Below, piece after piece: positions 1 through 6,141 of a stretch of 8,779 nucleotides of DNA (positions are counted from its first letter, which is position 1; every line of letters starts with the position of its first letter). Under the pieces are notes generated by a model. It did not search any database, was not told the DNA's origin, and saw only the letters and a program-made list of their open reading frames with translations. The position numbers and the translations under genes were made by a program. The stretch comes from Bog-159 sp035602155 (lineage in GTDB: Bacteria; Acidobacteriota; Terriglobia; Bryobacterales; Bryobacteraceae): the NCBI GenBank assembly GCA_035602155.1, contig DATNMW010000206.1:1-8779 (forward strand), in the 5' to 3' direction.

Positions 1-1033
1 CCCGCCGTAGGCATTCCTTCGGAATCGTCAGCGCTTTGTCCACCGTGGCCGTGCGAATGTGCGCATCCACATTCGTGCCTGGCAGCAGCGCCCGCCCCGG
101 ATTGTCGATGGTACACAGCACTTCGCCCACCTGTCGGCTCCCCAAAGTCACGACGTTGGCCGGCTTCCGCTGCACGGCGCCCTGCCATGCGCGGCCCGGC
201 AGGGCATCCCAGTTGATGGTCACCGGCTGGCCCTCCTGCACGCGCCCCAATTCGGGCTCATCCACATACACACGCACCCGCAAACGCTCGACTTGGCCCA
301 CGTTCGCCACCAAGTCGCCGACATTGAGATAGGCTCCCGGGCGCGCCGTCAGATCGTAGACTACCCCGCCGATGGGCGCGTGGATCGCGGTCTGGGCGAT
401 GTGGCTCTTGGCCACTTCCACGGCGGCCTCGGCGTCGCGCAATCGCGCCAGCGCCACCGTCTTGTCCGATTGCGTGACCAGCGCCGCACGCCGCTTCTCC
501 AGCGCCTCGATCCCCATGTCCGCGGCCTGCAGCTTGCTTTTCGTCTCGTCCACTTCCAACAGCGAGGCTGCCTGCTTGTCGGCCAGCCGGCGCAGTGACT
601 CGTATTCTTTCCGGTCGTGCTCCTTTTCCACCCGCAGACGCGCCAGATCGCTTTCGATGGCAGTCAGTTCAAGCTGTTTGCCGCCCCCATCGAGGGTAGC
701 TAAATCCGCCCGCGCCTGCGCCGCGCGTGCCTCGGCCGCATCCAAATCGGCCTGCAAACCGGTATCGCTGAGGATGGCCAATACGGCGCCTTTGGCCACA
801 GTCTGTCCCTCTTGCACGTGGACCTTGCTCACCAGCCCGGCCTGCTCCACGCGCACCGCCTGCCACTCGATCGGCTCGACTTTTCCGTTGGTCGGCAGCG
901 TGCTGACCAGCGTCTCGCGGACGGCTTTGGCAAATGGGATCTGCGGCGCATCGTTGTTCCGGTGGTAAGCCCACCAGCCGGCCGCGGCCAGCGGAATGGT
1001 GAACAGCCACAGCAGTTTCTTCACTTTTACCAT
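1..1033 (-). CDS. HlyD/MacA-type periplasmic adaptor subunit (efflux), C-terminus cut by window edge
   Basis: Periplasmic adaptor (membrane fusion protein) that would link an inner-membrane transporter to an outer-membrane channel. My minus-strand translation gives 344 codons with no stop before the window edge. Residues 6-22 form an uncleaved signal anchor. Residues about 58-90 are the first half of a lipoyl-like domain (VRVEQAGLVSKVHVQEGQTV). Residues 95-210 are an Ala/Glu/Lys/Arg-rich coiled-coil hairpin. Residues 213-245 are the second lipoyl half (IHAPIGGVVYDL, PGAYLNVGD). Residues 248-330 are a beta-barrel (LRVRVYVDEPELGRV, LLPGTNVDAHI), followed by LTIPKECL at the start of the membrane-proximal domain. 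The ATG start is preceded only by a weak AAGG. A GTG three codons in (1024) gives a natural MKKLLWLF start and cannot be excluded. The partner transporter presumably lies left of the window. The transported substrate cannot be told. Confidence 0.9.
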   Translation of the reverse strand, partial: MVKVKKLLWLFTIPLAAAGWWAYHRNNDAPQIPFAKAVRETLVSTLPTNGKVEPIEWQAVRVEQAGLVSKVHVQEGQTVAKGAVLAILSDTGLQADLDAAEARAAQARADLATLDGGGKQLELTAIESDLARLRVEKEHDRKEYESLRRLADKQAASLLEVDETKSKLQAADMGIEALEKRRAALVTQSDKTVALARLRDAEAAVEVAKSHIAQTAIHAPIGGVVYDLTARPGAYLNVGDLVANVGQVERLRVRVYVDEPELGRVQEGQPVTINWDALPGRAWQGAVQRKPANVVTLGSRQVGEVLCTIDNPGRALLPGTNVDAHIRTATVDKALTIPKECLRR

Positions 1034-1041
1034 CTTAACCT

Positions 1042-1061
1042 TGTAGGACAGGCCTCCTGGC
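1042..1061 (-). repeat. Copy C of the three-copy GGnCTGTCC element, adaptor/Mop intergenic region
   Basis: This 20-bp stretch in the divergent intergenic region matches two others in the window (4713-4732 and 6122-6141), and all three share 13 of 20 positions. Here the core on the minus strand reads GGCCTGTCC. It lies eight bases before a -10-like TAAGAT (1037-1032) of the adaptor gene and six bases outside the predicted -35 of the Mop gene. It could therefore affect either promoter. Whether it is a regulator site or a member of a palindromic repeat family is not decided. Confidence 0.5.
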
Positions 1062-1067
1062 GGGTCA

Positions 1068-1096
1068 TTGAATCAAACCAGTCCGTGGGCTATCCT
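1068..1096 (+). promoter_or_regulatory. Predicted sigma-70 promoter for a leaderless mop mRNA
   Basis: A -35-like TTGAAT (1068-1073), exactly 17 bases of spacer and a -10-like TATCCT (1091-1096) lie just upstream of the Mop gene. The -10 is followed by six bases and then the ATG at 1103, so transcription would begin at or within a base of the start codon. No Shine-Dalgarno sequence lies between the -10 and the ATG, which fits leaderless translation. Confidence 0.5.
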
Positions 1097-1102
1097 AGTC
1101 GC

Positions 1103-1306
1103 ATGGGCCTATCCGCACGCAATCAACTTCGTGGTCGGATCAAAGACGTGAAACTGGGCGACGTGATGGCGCACATCGTGGTTCAGGTCGGCGAGAATGA
1201 AATCGAAAGCGTCATCACCCGGCGCAGCGCCGAAGAGTTGGATCTCAAGAACGGCGACACGGTTACCGTGGTGATCAAGTCCACCGAGGTGATGATCCAA
1301 AAGTAG
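1103..1306 (+). CDS. Stand-alone Mop/TOBE-domain molybdate-binding protein (molbindin-like)
   Basis: A 67-residue protein consisting of a single Mop (TOBE) domain, which in molbindins oligomerises in the cytoplasm and binds molybdate or tungstate for storage or homeostasis. Family hallmarks visible are the N-terminal SARNQLRGRI strand, the central VVQVG...IESVITRRSAEEL segment, and the closing DLKNGDTVTVVIKSTEVMI. The length equals that of single-domain molbindins, so it is complete. The ATG at 1103 matches the family N-terminus. There is no ribosome binding site, and a promoter -10 ends six bases before the ATG, suggesting a leaderless mRNA. It is divergent from the adaptor gene. No molybdate transporter or molybdopterin gene is in the window, so the ligand is inferred from family alone. 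Confidence 0.88.
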   Translation: MGLSARNQLRGRIKDVKLGDVMAHIVVQVGENEIESVITRRSAEELDLKNGDTVTVVIKSTEVMIQK

Positions 1307-1598
1307 CATCCCGGCTGCAAGCAGGTGAACGCGATCGTAACGAATGACAGCGCCACGAGTGCCGCCGCGCCCTTGCAACTTCGCGCCGTTATGTTTGCCG
1401 CGGGATTCCTCGACCCTTACCCTCTCCCCGCCGTTCCCGCGCAGGACGGCCCCCACAATCGCGATTCAGTGACGCAGCTTACTCTACGTGCTTCAGCCCG
1501 AATGTCCTCGTTTGTACGTTTCGCTCGCGGAGATCCTTCAATGCGCCCTAATATAGGCTCATACTGGTTCTATGATCCGAAATCGCCGGAAGGCTGGT
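1307..1598. other. Intergenic region without a supported gene
   Basis: About 290 bases between the Mop gene and the NHL protein gene. I see no tRNA-like or riboswitch-like fold and no strong terminator. A plus-strand reading frame starting with GTG at 1325 runs through it, but it overlaps the signal-peptide region of the next gene in another frame and resembles no family. AT-richer sequence at 1549-1576 (TAATAT, TATGAT) may hold the promoter of the NHL gene, but no convincing -35 is paired with either hexamer. Confidence 0.5.
1588..1593 (+). promoter_or_regulatory. Ribosome binding site that decides the NHL gene start
   Basis: GGAAGG lies five bases before the ATG at 1599. The in-frame ATG at 1572 has no such sequence upstream, and would put MIRNRRKAG in front of the signal peptide. 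This favours the start at 1599. Confidence 0.65.
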
Positions 1599-3455
1599 AT
1601 GCGCGGGAGACTCTTGATGCCCTTGCTGGCGGCGGCTATCGCGTCCGGCCAGACGATCGGCACATTTGCCGGAAACGGAACCGCAGGATATTCGGGCGAC
1701 GGAGGACCGGCCACCCAGGCCGAAATCAACCGCGTGGTGGGACTGGCGACGGACGCGGCCGGGAATATCTACCTGGCCGACCAAGACAATAACCGTGTGC
1801 GCAAGGTGGACACGCATGGTGTGATCACCACATTCGCCGGTACGGGCACTGCCGGATTCAGCGGCGATGGCGGGCCTGCGGCGCAGGCGGAGCTCAACGG
1901 GCCGCTAGGTGTGTGCGTGGCGCCCTCCGGCGGCATTTATGTGAACGACGAGGGCAATCTGAGAGTGCGCGAAATCTCCCCTTCGGGGACTATTACGACG
2001 GTGGCCGGGAACGGATCGGCTGGGACCAGCGGTGATGGCGGTCCGGCCACGGCCGCCGGATTTGTGATTCCAATTCGCTGCGCGGTGGATTCGAGCGGCA
2101 ACCTGTTCATCGTGGACCAAGGCGCGTTTAAGGTCCGCAAAGTAGATGCAAGCGGCACAATCACGACCTATGCGGGCACCGGCGCGCAGGGCTTCTCCGG
2201 GGATAATGGACCGGCCACGGAGGCGGAAATGAACAACCCGACCTGGGTCACAGTAGATGGCTCCGGGAACCTTTATGTGACGGACCAGTTCAACTTTCGC
2301 ATCCGGATGGTGAATGCCGCCAGCGGGACGATCACCACAGTGGCGGGGAACGGAGACAACACGTACGCGGGTGACGGAGGACCGGCCACTTCGGCCAGCC
2401 TGGGCTACCCGGGTGGAACCGTGGTGGATCCCACCGGTGCCCTGTTTATCGTGGACGGCTCGAACAACCGGATCCGCGAAGTGAAAGGCGGGGGCATCAC
2501 GACCGTGGCGGGAACCGGGACGGCGGGGTATACGGGCGATGGTGGCGCGCCCTCGCAGGCGGAGCTGGACAGCCCGTTTCCCATGACGCTGGACAACGCC
2601 GGAAACCTGTATGTGGGCGACGGCGTGTATCCGGGCGACCTCACCGACAACCGTGTGCGGGAGATTTCGGGCGTGGCGGCGCCGCTTACGACTCAGAGCC
2701 CGGCGGTTGGCGCCGGCGGCGTCGTCAGCGCAAGCGCTTTCGGAGAATTCAGTTCCGTCTCGCCGGGATCCTGGATCGAGATCTATGGCTCGAATCTGGG
2801 AGTTGGCACGCAATCCTGGGCGGGCGCCGACTTCAGCGGCGTAAACGCTCCCACTTCGCTCGGCGGCACTTCCGTAACTATCGGCGGGCAGGCCGCGTTC
2901 ATCGATTTCATCAGCCCGGGGCAGGTGAACGTGCTGGTGCCATCGAACGTCGCGACCGGCATGCAGCCCATAACGGTTACGGTCGGGAGTCTCACCGGCG
3001 CGCCGTATAACGTCGCCGTCAATGCCGTTCAACCGGGCCTGCTCGCACCGGCGTCGTTCAAGGTCGGCGGAATCCAGTACGCGGTGGCGCTCTTCGCCGA
3101 TGGCACGTACGTCCTCCCCACGGGCGCGATGGCGGGCCTCACGTCGCGGCCCGCCCAGCCGGGCGACGAGATCGTTCTATATGGCATAGGCTTCGGGCCG
3201 GTCACGCCAAACATACCGGCGGGACAGCTTGTGGGGCAGGCCAACACGCTGACATCGTCCTTTTCAATCTCCATAGGTGGAGTGCTCGTCACCGGCCCCA
3301 ACGTGCCGTATGCGGGACTGGCGCCGGGTTTCACGGGATTGTATCAGTTCAATATCGTGGTGCCGGCTAACGCCGGCAGTGGCGCCGTGCCATTGACGTT
3401 TACCGTCGGCGGGGTGGCCGGGACGCAGACGCTGTATCTCGCGGTAAGCGACTGA
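1599..3455 (+). CDS. Secreted NHL-repeat beta-propeller protein with Solibacter-type C-terminal domain
   Basis: The 618-residue product begins with a short signal peptide (MRGRLLMPLLAAAIASG, cleavage likely before QT), so it is exported. Residues about 18-358 hold six repeats of about 55 residues. Each follows the pattern ITTxAGxGxxGxSGDGGPAxxAxL, then a GN(I/L)Y(V/L)xD strand and an RVRKV-type strand, which is the NHL blade type seen in bacterial propellers. The sixth blade has an insertion (GVYPGDLT). Residues about 375-618 match the repeated C-terminal domain of Solibacter proteins (TIGR03437-like). Visible pieces are PGSWIEIYGSNLG, TSVTIGGQAAFIDFISPGQVN, PGDEIVLYGIGFGPV and GLYQFNIVVP, which suggest two Ig/TIG-like folds. 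The repeats differ in codons, so the duplications are old. A role in binding at the cell surface is inferred; no catalytic residues are evident. An alternative ATG lies at 1572. Confidence 0.85.
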   Translation: MRGRLLMPLLAAAIASGQTIGTFAGNGTAGYSGDGGPATQAEINRVVGLATDAAGNIYLADQDNNRVRKVDTHGVITTFAGTGTAGFSGDGGPAAQAELNGPLGVCVAPSGGIYVNDEGNLRVREISPSGTITTVAGNGSAGTSGDGGPATAAGFVIPIRCAVDSSGNLFIVDQGAFKVRKVDASGTITTYAGTGAQGFSGDNGPATEAEMNNPTWVTVDGSGNLYVTDQFNFRIRMVNAASGTITTVAGNGDNTYAGDGGPATSASLGYPGGTVVDPTGALFIVDGSNNRIREVKGGGITTVAGTGTAGYTGDGGAPSQAELDSPFPMTLDNAGNLYVGDGVYPGDLTDNRVREISGVAAPLTTQSPAVGAGGVVSASAFGEFSSVSPGSWIEIYGSNLGVGTQSWAGADFSGVNAPTSLGGTSVTIGGQAAFIDFISPGQVNVLVPSNVATGMQPITVTVGSLTGAPYNVAVNAVQPGLLAPASFKVGGIQYAVALFADGTYVLPTGAMAGLTSRPAQPGDEIVLYGIGFGPVTPNIPAGQLVGQANTLTSSFSISIGGVLVTGPNVPYAGLAPGFTGLYQFNIVVPANAGSGAVPLTFTVGGVAGTQTLYLAVSD

Positions 3456-3467
3456 AGTCTTCACCGC

Positions 3468-3499
3468 GGGGCAGGTTCGCAACTTGTGCGGCCCGTTTT
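3468..3499 (+). terminator. Possible terminator of the NHL gene
   Basis: Twelve bases after the NHL stop codon an imperfect hairpin can form: AGGTT and AACTT pair around a CGC loop, with one G-U pair, flanked by GGGC and GCCC. It is followed by GTTTT. The outer stem contains unpaired bases, so stability is uncertain. Confidence 0.35.
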
Positions 3500-3533
3500 G
3501 GCATTTTGGCGCTTCCGAGGGTAGCTATGATTG

Positions 3534-3568
3534 AATGCCCTCTGCTATGCTCCCCACAGTCGGGCATT
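3534..3568. repeat. Inverted repeat AATGCCC ... GGGCATT in the convergent gap
   Basis: A perfect 7-bp inverted repeat is separated by 21 bases, within which CTG and CAG can add three more pairs. It lies between the convergent NHL and DUF3592-like genes. No T-run follows on either strand. It may be a structured 3' element or chance. Confidence 0.3.
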
Positions 3569-3598
3569 GTACCGGCAGAAAGGATCTAAATCGCCAGA

Positions 3599-3617
3599 GG
3601 CCGACGGGGCGTCGGCC
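3599..3617 (-). terminator. Possible terminator of the transaldolase/DUF3592-like transcript
   Basis: A perfect 7-bp stem (GGCCGAC / GTCGGCC) with a five-base loop begins 13 bases after the stop codon of the minus-strand DUF3592-like gene. It is GC-rich and correctly placed, but there is no T-run after it, so it would be an atypical intrinsic terminator or an RNA 3'-end stabiliser. Confidence 0.4.
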
Positions 3618-3630
3618 GCGGATGAAACGC

Positions 3631-4002
3631 TCAGGGCCGTAGCCCGCTCCATTCTTCCGCCAGCACAATGGAATTGGCCGGGTTCCGCGGGTCGTACTTC
3701 ACGCAGATTGCCCCAAGTGAGGCGACGCCGTCGGGCACGAAAAGCCTCAGCCGGGAAACGTCCTGTGAAGCGGTGTATTCCACGCCGCGCACCGCGTAAG
3801 AATAGACCAGAAGATCGTCATGGATGTCCACCAGGTTCGCGTCGCCCATCTTGCCCGCCGAAAGCAACATTAACCGGCGCCGGCGTTCCTTGTCGTCGGG
3901 TGCGATCCGGGAGCGCAGCCACGCGCGAACGCCGATGGTTACGAGAAGGATAACCAGGACGCCCAGCAGCGCCACCGTAATGCCATTAGCCGCGGTGAAC
4001 AC
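3631..4002 (-). CDS. Small single-helix membrane protein, DUF3592-like
   Basis: A 123-residue protein of unknown function. Residues 6-28 form one hydrophobic helix (ITVALLGVLVILLVTIGV), followed by an Arg/Lys-rich stretch (residues 30-43) that should stay in the cytoplasm. The rest is a small soluble beta-rich domain. Segments VYSYAVRGVEYTASQDVS (66-83) and VKYDPRNPANSIVL (101-114) match the general pattern of DUF3592 proteins, in which a strand pair is followed by YDPxNPxxS. The GTG start is chosen because it gives the full helix; the ribosome binding site is weak. It starts only 11 bases after the transaldolase stop on the same strand, so the two are probably co-transcribed. No enzymatic motif is visible. 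The family assignment is by motif recognition and is moderately sure. Confidence 0.75.
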   Translation of the reverse strand: MFTAANGITVALLGVLVILLVTIGVRAWLRSRIAPDDKERRRRLMLLSAGKMGDANLVDIHDDLLVYSYAVRGVEYTASQDVSRLRLFVPDGVASLGAICVKYDPRNPANSIVLAEEWSGLRP

Positions 4003-4013
4003 CGTCTCTGCCG

Positions 4014-4676
4014 CTAACCGGCGACCGGGGCTTCCTGGAAGACTTTGGCCCAGTCCTTAAGGAACTGATCGAGGCCCTTATCGGTAAGCGGATGATTGAA
4101 GAGCATATCCAGCACCTTGAAGGGCATTGTGCCGATATGCGCGCCCGCCATGGCCGCATCGATTACGTGCGTAGGCGAACGTAGCGAGGCGGCCAGCACT
4201 TGCGTCTTGAAACCGTGGATCTTGTAAATCTGGCAGATGTTCTTGATCAGATCCATCCCAGTCCAGCCTATATCGTCCAGCCGGCCCACGAAGGGGCTCA
4301 CGATATAGGCCCCGGCCTTGGCGGCCAGTAGCGCCTGTCCCGGCGAAAAGCACAGGGTCACGTTGACGCGGATGCCGTCCTTGCTCAGGATCGAGGTAGC
4401 CTTGATGCCATCCCGCGTCAGCGGGCATTTTACGACCACGTTCTTGTGCAAGCGGGCGAGATCGCGGCCGTCCCGAACCATTTGGCCGGCTTCGGTGGAC
4501 ACCACTTCGGCGCTGATATCGCCGTCCACGATGTCGCAGATGAGCCGGATTTGCTCCTCGATCGGCCGGCCTTCCTTGGCGATAAGCGTCGGATTGGTCG
4601 TCACGCCATCGACGATTCCCCAATTCGCGCCCTTTTTCAACTCGTCCAGGTTGGCGGTATCTAGAAAGAACTTCAC
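4014..4676 (-). CDS. tal: Transaldolase, TalC/FSA-type short subfamily
   Basis: A 220-residue class I aldolase of the short transaldolase subfamily, which acts in the cytoplasmic non-oxidative pentose phosphate pathway and moves a dihydroxyacetone unit from sedoheptulose-7-phosphate or fructose-6-phosphate. Conserved elements are FLDTA with Asp6, GVTTNPTLIAKEG with Asn28, AEV with Glu57, the Schiff-base Lys83 in VVVKCPLT, NVTL with Asn105, SPFVGRLDD (127-135), and ASLR (163-166) in the phosphate site. Phe129 stands where E. coli fructose-6-phosphate aldolase has Tyr131 and where classical transaldolases have Phe; this favours transaldolase over aldolase activity. Length is normal. The GTG start is supported by GGAGGG seven bases upstream. 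It heads a likely two-gene transcript with the DUF3592-like gene. Confidence 0.93.
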   Translation of the reverse strand: MKFFLDTANLDELKKGANWGIVDGVTTNPTLIAKEGRPIEEQIRLICDIVDGDISAEVVSTEAGQMVRDGRDLARLHKNVVVKCPLTRDGIKATSILSKDGIRVNVTLCFSPGQALLAAKAGAYIVSPFVGRLDDIGWTGMDLIKNICQIYKIHGFKTQVLAASLRSPTHVIDAAMAGAHIGTMPFKVLDMLFNHPLTDKGLDQFLKDWAKVFQEAPVAG

Positions 4677-4683
4677 GTTTGCA

Positions 4684-4709
4684 CCCTCCAGTTCCTTTGG
4701 ATTATAGCA
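4684..4709 (-). promoter_or_regulatory. Extended -10 promoter and Shine-Dalgarno of the transaldolase gene
   Basis: On the minus strand TGCTATAAT (4709-4701) is a perfect -10 hexamer with the extended TGn motif, which can work without a good -35. None is visible at the usual distance, where the GGACTGTCC element lies instead. The strong ribosome binding site GGAGGG (4689-4684) follows, seven bases before the GTG. Confidence 0.65.
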
Positions 4710-4712
4710 TCT

Positions 4713-4741
4713 GGTGGGACAGTCCTACCTGCCTGTCCACC
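4713..4741 (-). repeat. Copy A of the three-copy GGnCTGTCC element, with full hairpin
   Basis: The shared 20 bp (4713-4732) are here part of a larger inverted repeat. Arms of about nine bases (GGTGGACAG against CTGTCCCACC, one bulged base) surround a ten-base loop. It begins two bases after the stop codon of the dipeptidase gene and ends four bases before the extended -10 of the transaldolase gene. It could serve as terminator, operator or both. No T-run follows it. Confidence 0.55.
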
Positions 4742-4743
4742 GA

Positions 4744-6093
4744 TCACCCCAGCAAATCCAGGTAGCGCGCCACCGCTTCAATGCCCCGGTAGAAGTTCGG
4801 GAGGTGCAGCTTCTCGTTGGGGGCGTGCAGGTTGTCGTCCGGCAGGCCGAAGCCCATCATCACGCTGGGGATGCCGAGATTCTGCTCGAAGGCCGCGACA
4901 ATCGGAATCGAACCGCCGGAGCGAATATACACCGTGGGCTTGCCGAAAACCTCGGACATGGCGTCCGCCGCGGCGTGTATAAAGCGATTGTCGGGGTTCA
5001 CCAGCGAGGGCGGCGCCGAGTGGAGCGACTTCAGCTCCGCCGTAACGCCGCGCGGGCAGGCCTTCGCGACCGCCTGCTTCAGTTGCTCCGCGGCTTCCTT
5101 GGGGTCCTGGTCGGCCACCAGCCGCGTGCTGATCTTGGCCACCGCGCGCGCCGGGATGACGGTCTTGGCGCCCTCTCCTGTAAAACCGCCGCGGATGCCG
5201 TGGACCTCAAACGTGGGGCGCGCCCACAGCCGCTCGAACAGCGGGACTCCCGGTTCACCGACCAATTCGCGCGCGCCCACCTCTTTTTCCGTGTACTCGC
5301 CCTCGTCGAAGGGCAGGCGGGCCCAGGCCTCGCGCTCTTTGTCGCTGGGCGGGACCACCCGGTCGTAGAAGCCCGGAATATGAATGTGGCCGTCGCGATC
5401 CTTCAACGCGCTGATGATTTCGGCGATTGCCTGCAAAGGGTTGGGGGCGGCTCCGCCGTAGACACCCGAGTGCAGATCGTGGTTGGCTCCTTCCACGTGC
5501 AGTTCGGCGTACACCATGCCGCGCAGCCCCACGCAGATGGTGGGCAGCTCCGGCGCGAACATCTCGGTATCGCAGATGACGGCCGCGTCGGATGCCAGAC
5601 GCGCGGGCTTCCCTCCGACGTAGCTTTCGATGTGCTCGCCCCCGGTTTCTTCCTCGCCCTCGATCAGGAATTTCACGTTCACCGGAAGTTTACCGCGGGT
5701 CTTCAGCAGCCCTTCCACGGCTTTGATCAGGATGTAAGTCTGGCCCTTGTCGTCGGAGGAGCCGCGCGCGAAGATATCGTGGCCGCGCACTTCCGGCTCG
5801 AACGGCGGCGATTTCCATTCGTCCAGCGGATCGGGCGGCTGCACGTCGTAATGGCCATACAGCAGCAGCGTGGGCTTGCCCGGCGCGCCGGTCCACTCGG
5901 CGAACACCAGCGGATTGCCTTCGCCCTCGATCAACTCGCCGGTAAGCCCCGCGGCGCACAGTTCATTCAGGGCGAACTCAGCGGCGCGCCGGATATCGGG
6001 CTTGTGCTCGGATAGAGTGCTGATGCTGGGGATCCGCAGCCACGTCTTCAGCCCTTCAAGGAAGGCAGCCTGGTTCTCCTGGTAGTAATTCAT
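4744..6093 (-). CDS. M20 family metallopeptidase (dipeptidase)
   Basis: A 449-residue zinc-dependent peptidase of the M20 family (carnosinase/PepV-like dipeptidase branch), expected to hydrolyse dipeptides in the cytoplasm; no signal peptide is seen. Metal and catalytic residues are present: His81 and Asp83 in YGHYDVQP, the bridging Asp in SSDDKG (114-115), Glu148 and Glu149 in EGEEETG, Asp175 in CDTEMF, and His423 in NLHAPNE. The dimerisation-domain signature HDLHSG is at 205-210, and RSGGSIP at 391-397 matches the substrate-binding loop of the branch. Length is typical. The ATG start has a GAGG ten bases upstream. It is preceded by a TACAAT -10 and a GGACTGTCC element and followed at once by a hairpin, so it is probably transcribed on its own. 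The exact dipeptide substrate cannot be predicted. Confidence 0.93.
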   Translation of the reverse strand: MNYYQENQAAFLEGLKTWLRIPSISTLSEHKPDIRRAAEFALNELCAAGLTGELIEGEGNPLVFAEWTGAPGKPTLLLYGHYDVQPPDPLDEWKSPPFEPEVRGHDIFARGSSDDKGQTYILIKAVEGLLKTRGKLPVNVKFLIEGEEETGGEHIESYVGGKPARLASDAAVICDTEMFAPELPTICVGLRGMVYAELHVEGANHDLHSGVYGGAAPNPLQAIAEIISALKDRDGHIHIPGFYDRVVPPSDKEREAWARLPFDEGEYTEKEVGARELVGEPGVPLFERLWARPTFEVHGIRGGFTGEGAKTVIPARAVAKISTRLVADQDPKEAAEQLKQAVAKACPRGVTAELKSLHSAPPSLVNPDNRFIHAAADAMSEVFGKPTVYIRSGGSIPIVAAFEQNLGIPSVMMGFGLPDDNLHAPNEKLHLPNFYRGIEAVARYLDLLG

Positions 6094-6113
6094 GCGATGG
6101 GCACCTCAGTGCT

Positions 6114-6119
6114 ATTGTA
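6114..6119 (-). promoter_or_regulatory. Probable -10 box of the dipeptidase gene
   Basis: TACAAT on the minus strand lies 20 bases before the ATG at 6093, a normal leader length that includes the GAGG ribosome binding site. No -35 hexamer is seen 16-18 bases upstream; copy B of the GGACTGTCC element occupies that space. Confidence 0.45.
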
Positions 6120-6121
6120 TC

Positions 6122-6141
6122 GGTCGGACAGTCCTCCCGGC
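6122..6141 (-). repeat. Copy B of the three-copy GGnCTGTCC element
   Basis: The minus-strand core GGACTGTCC (an odd palindrome, GGAC-T-GTCC) is identical to that of copy A, and the 20 bp share 16 positions with it. It ends two bases before the TACAAT -10 of the dipeptidase gene. Unlike copy A it lacks a well-paired second arm, so if it is a repeat remnant it is decayed. Confidence 0.5.

Noticed and set aside
1325..1792. Plus-strand frame of 155 codons starting with GTG
   Set aside because: Its second half overlaps the NHL gene in another frame, it has no ribosome binding site, and its sequence looks random.
1599..2680. DNA-level tandem repeat array or recent duplication in the NHL gene
   Set aside because: The six repeats are alike at protein level but differ widely in codons, so they are old protein repeats rather than a recent DNA repeat.
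1905..3032. Minus-strand frame of 375 codons opposite the NHL gene
   Set aside because: Its repetitiveness only mirrors the NHL repeats on the other strand, and the Arg/His-rich product is typical of an antisense shadow.
3531..3953. Plus-strand frame of 140 codons beginning after TATGAT
   Set aside because: It starts with TTG, has no ribosome binding site, is antisense to the DUF3592-like gene, and is extremely Arg/Pro-rich.
4714..6015. Long open plus-strand frame of 433 codons opposite the dipeptidase gene
   Set aside because: It is fully antisense to a gene with all M20 catalytic motifs. The predicted protein is low-complexity, rich in Arg, Gly, Ala and His, and matches no family. Such frames are common in GC-rich DNA.
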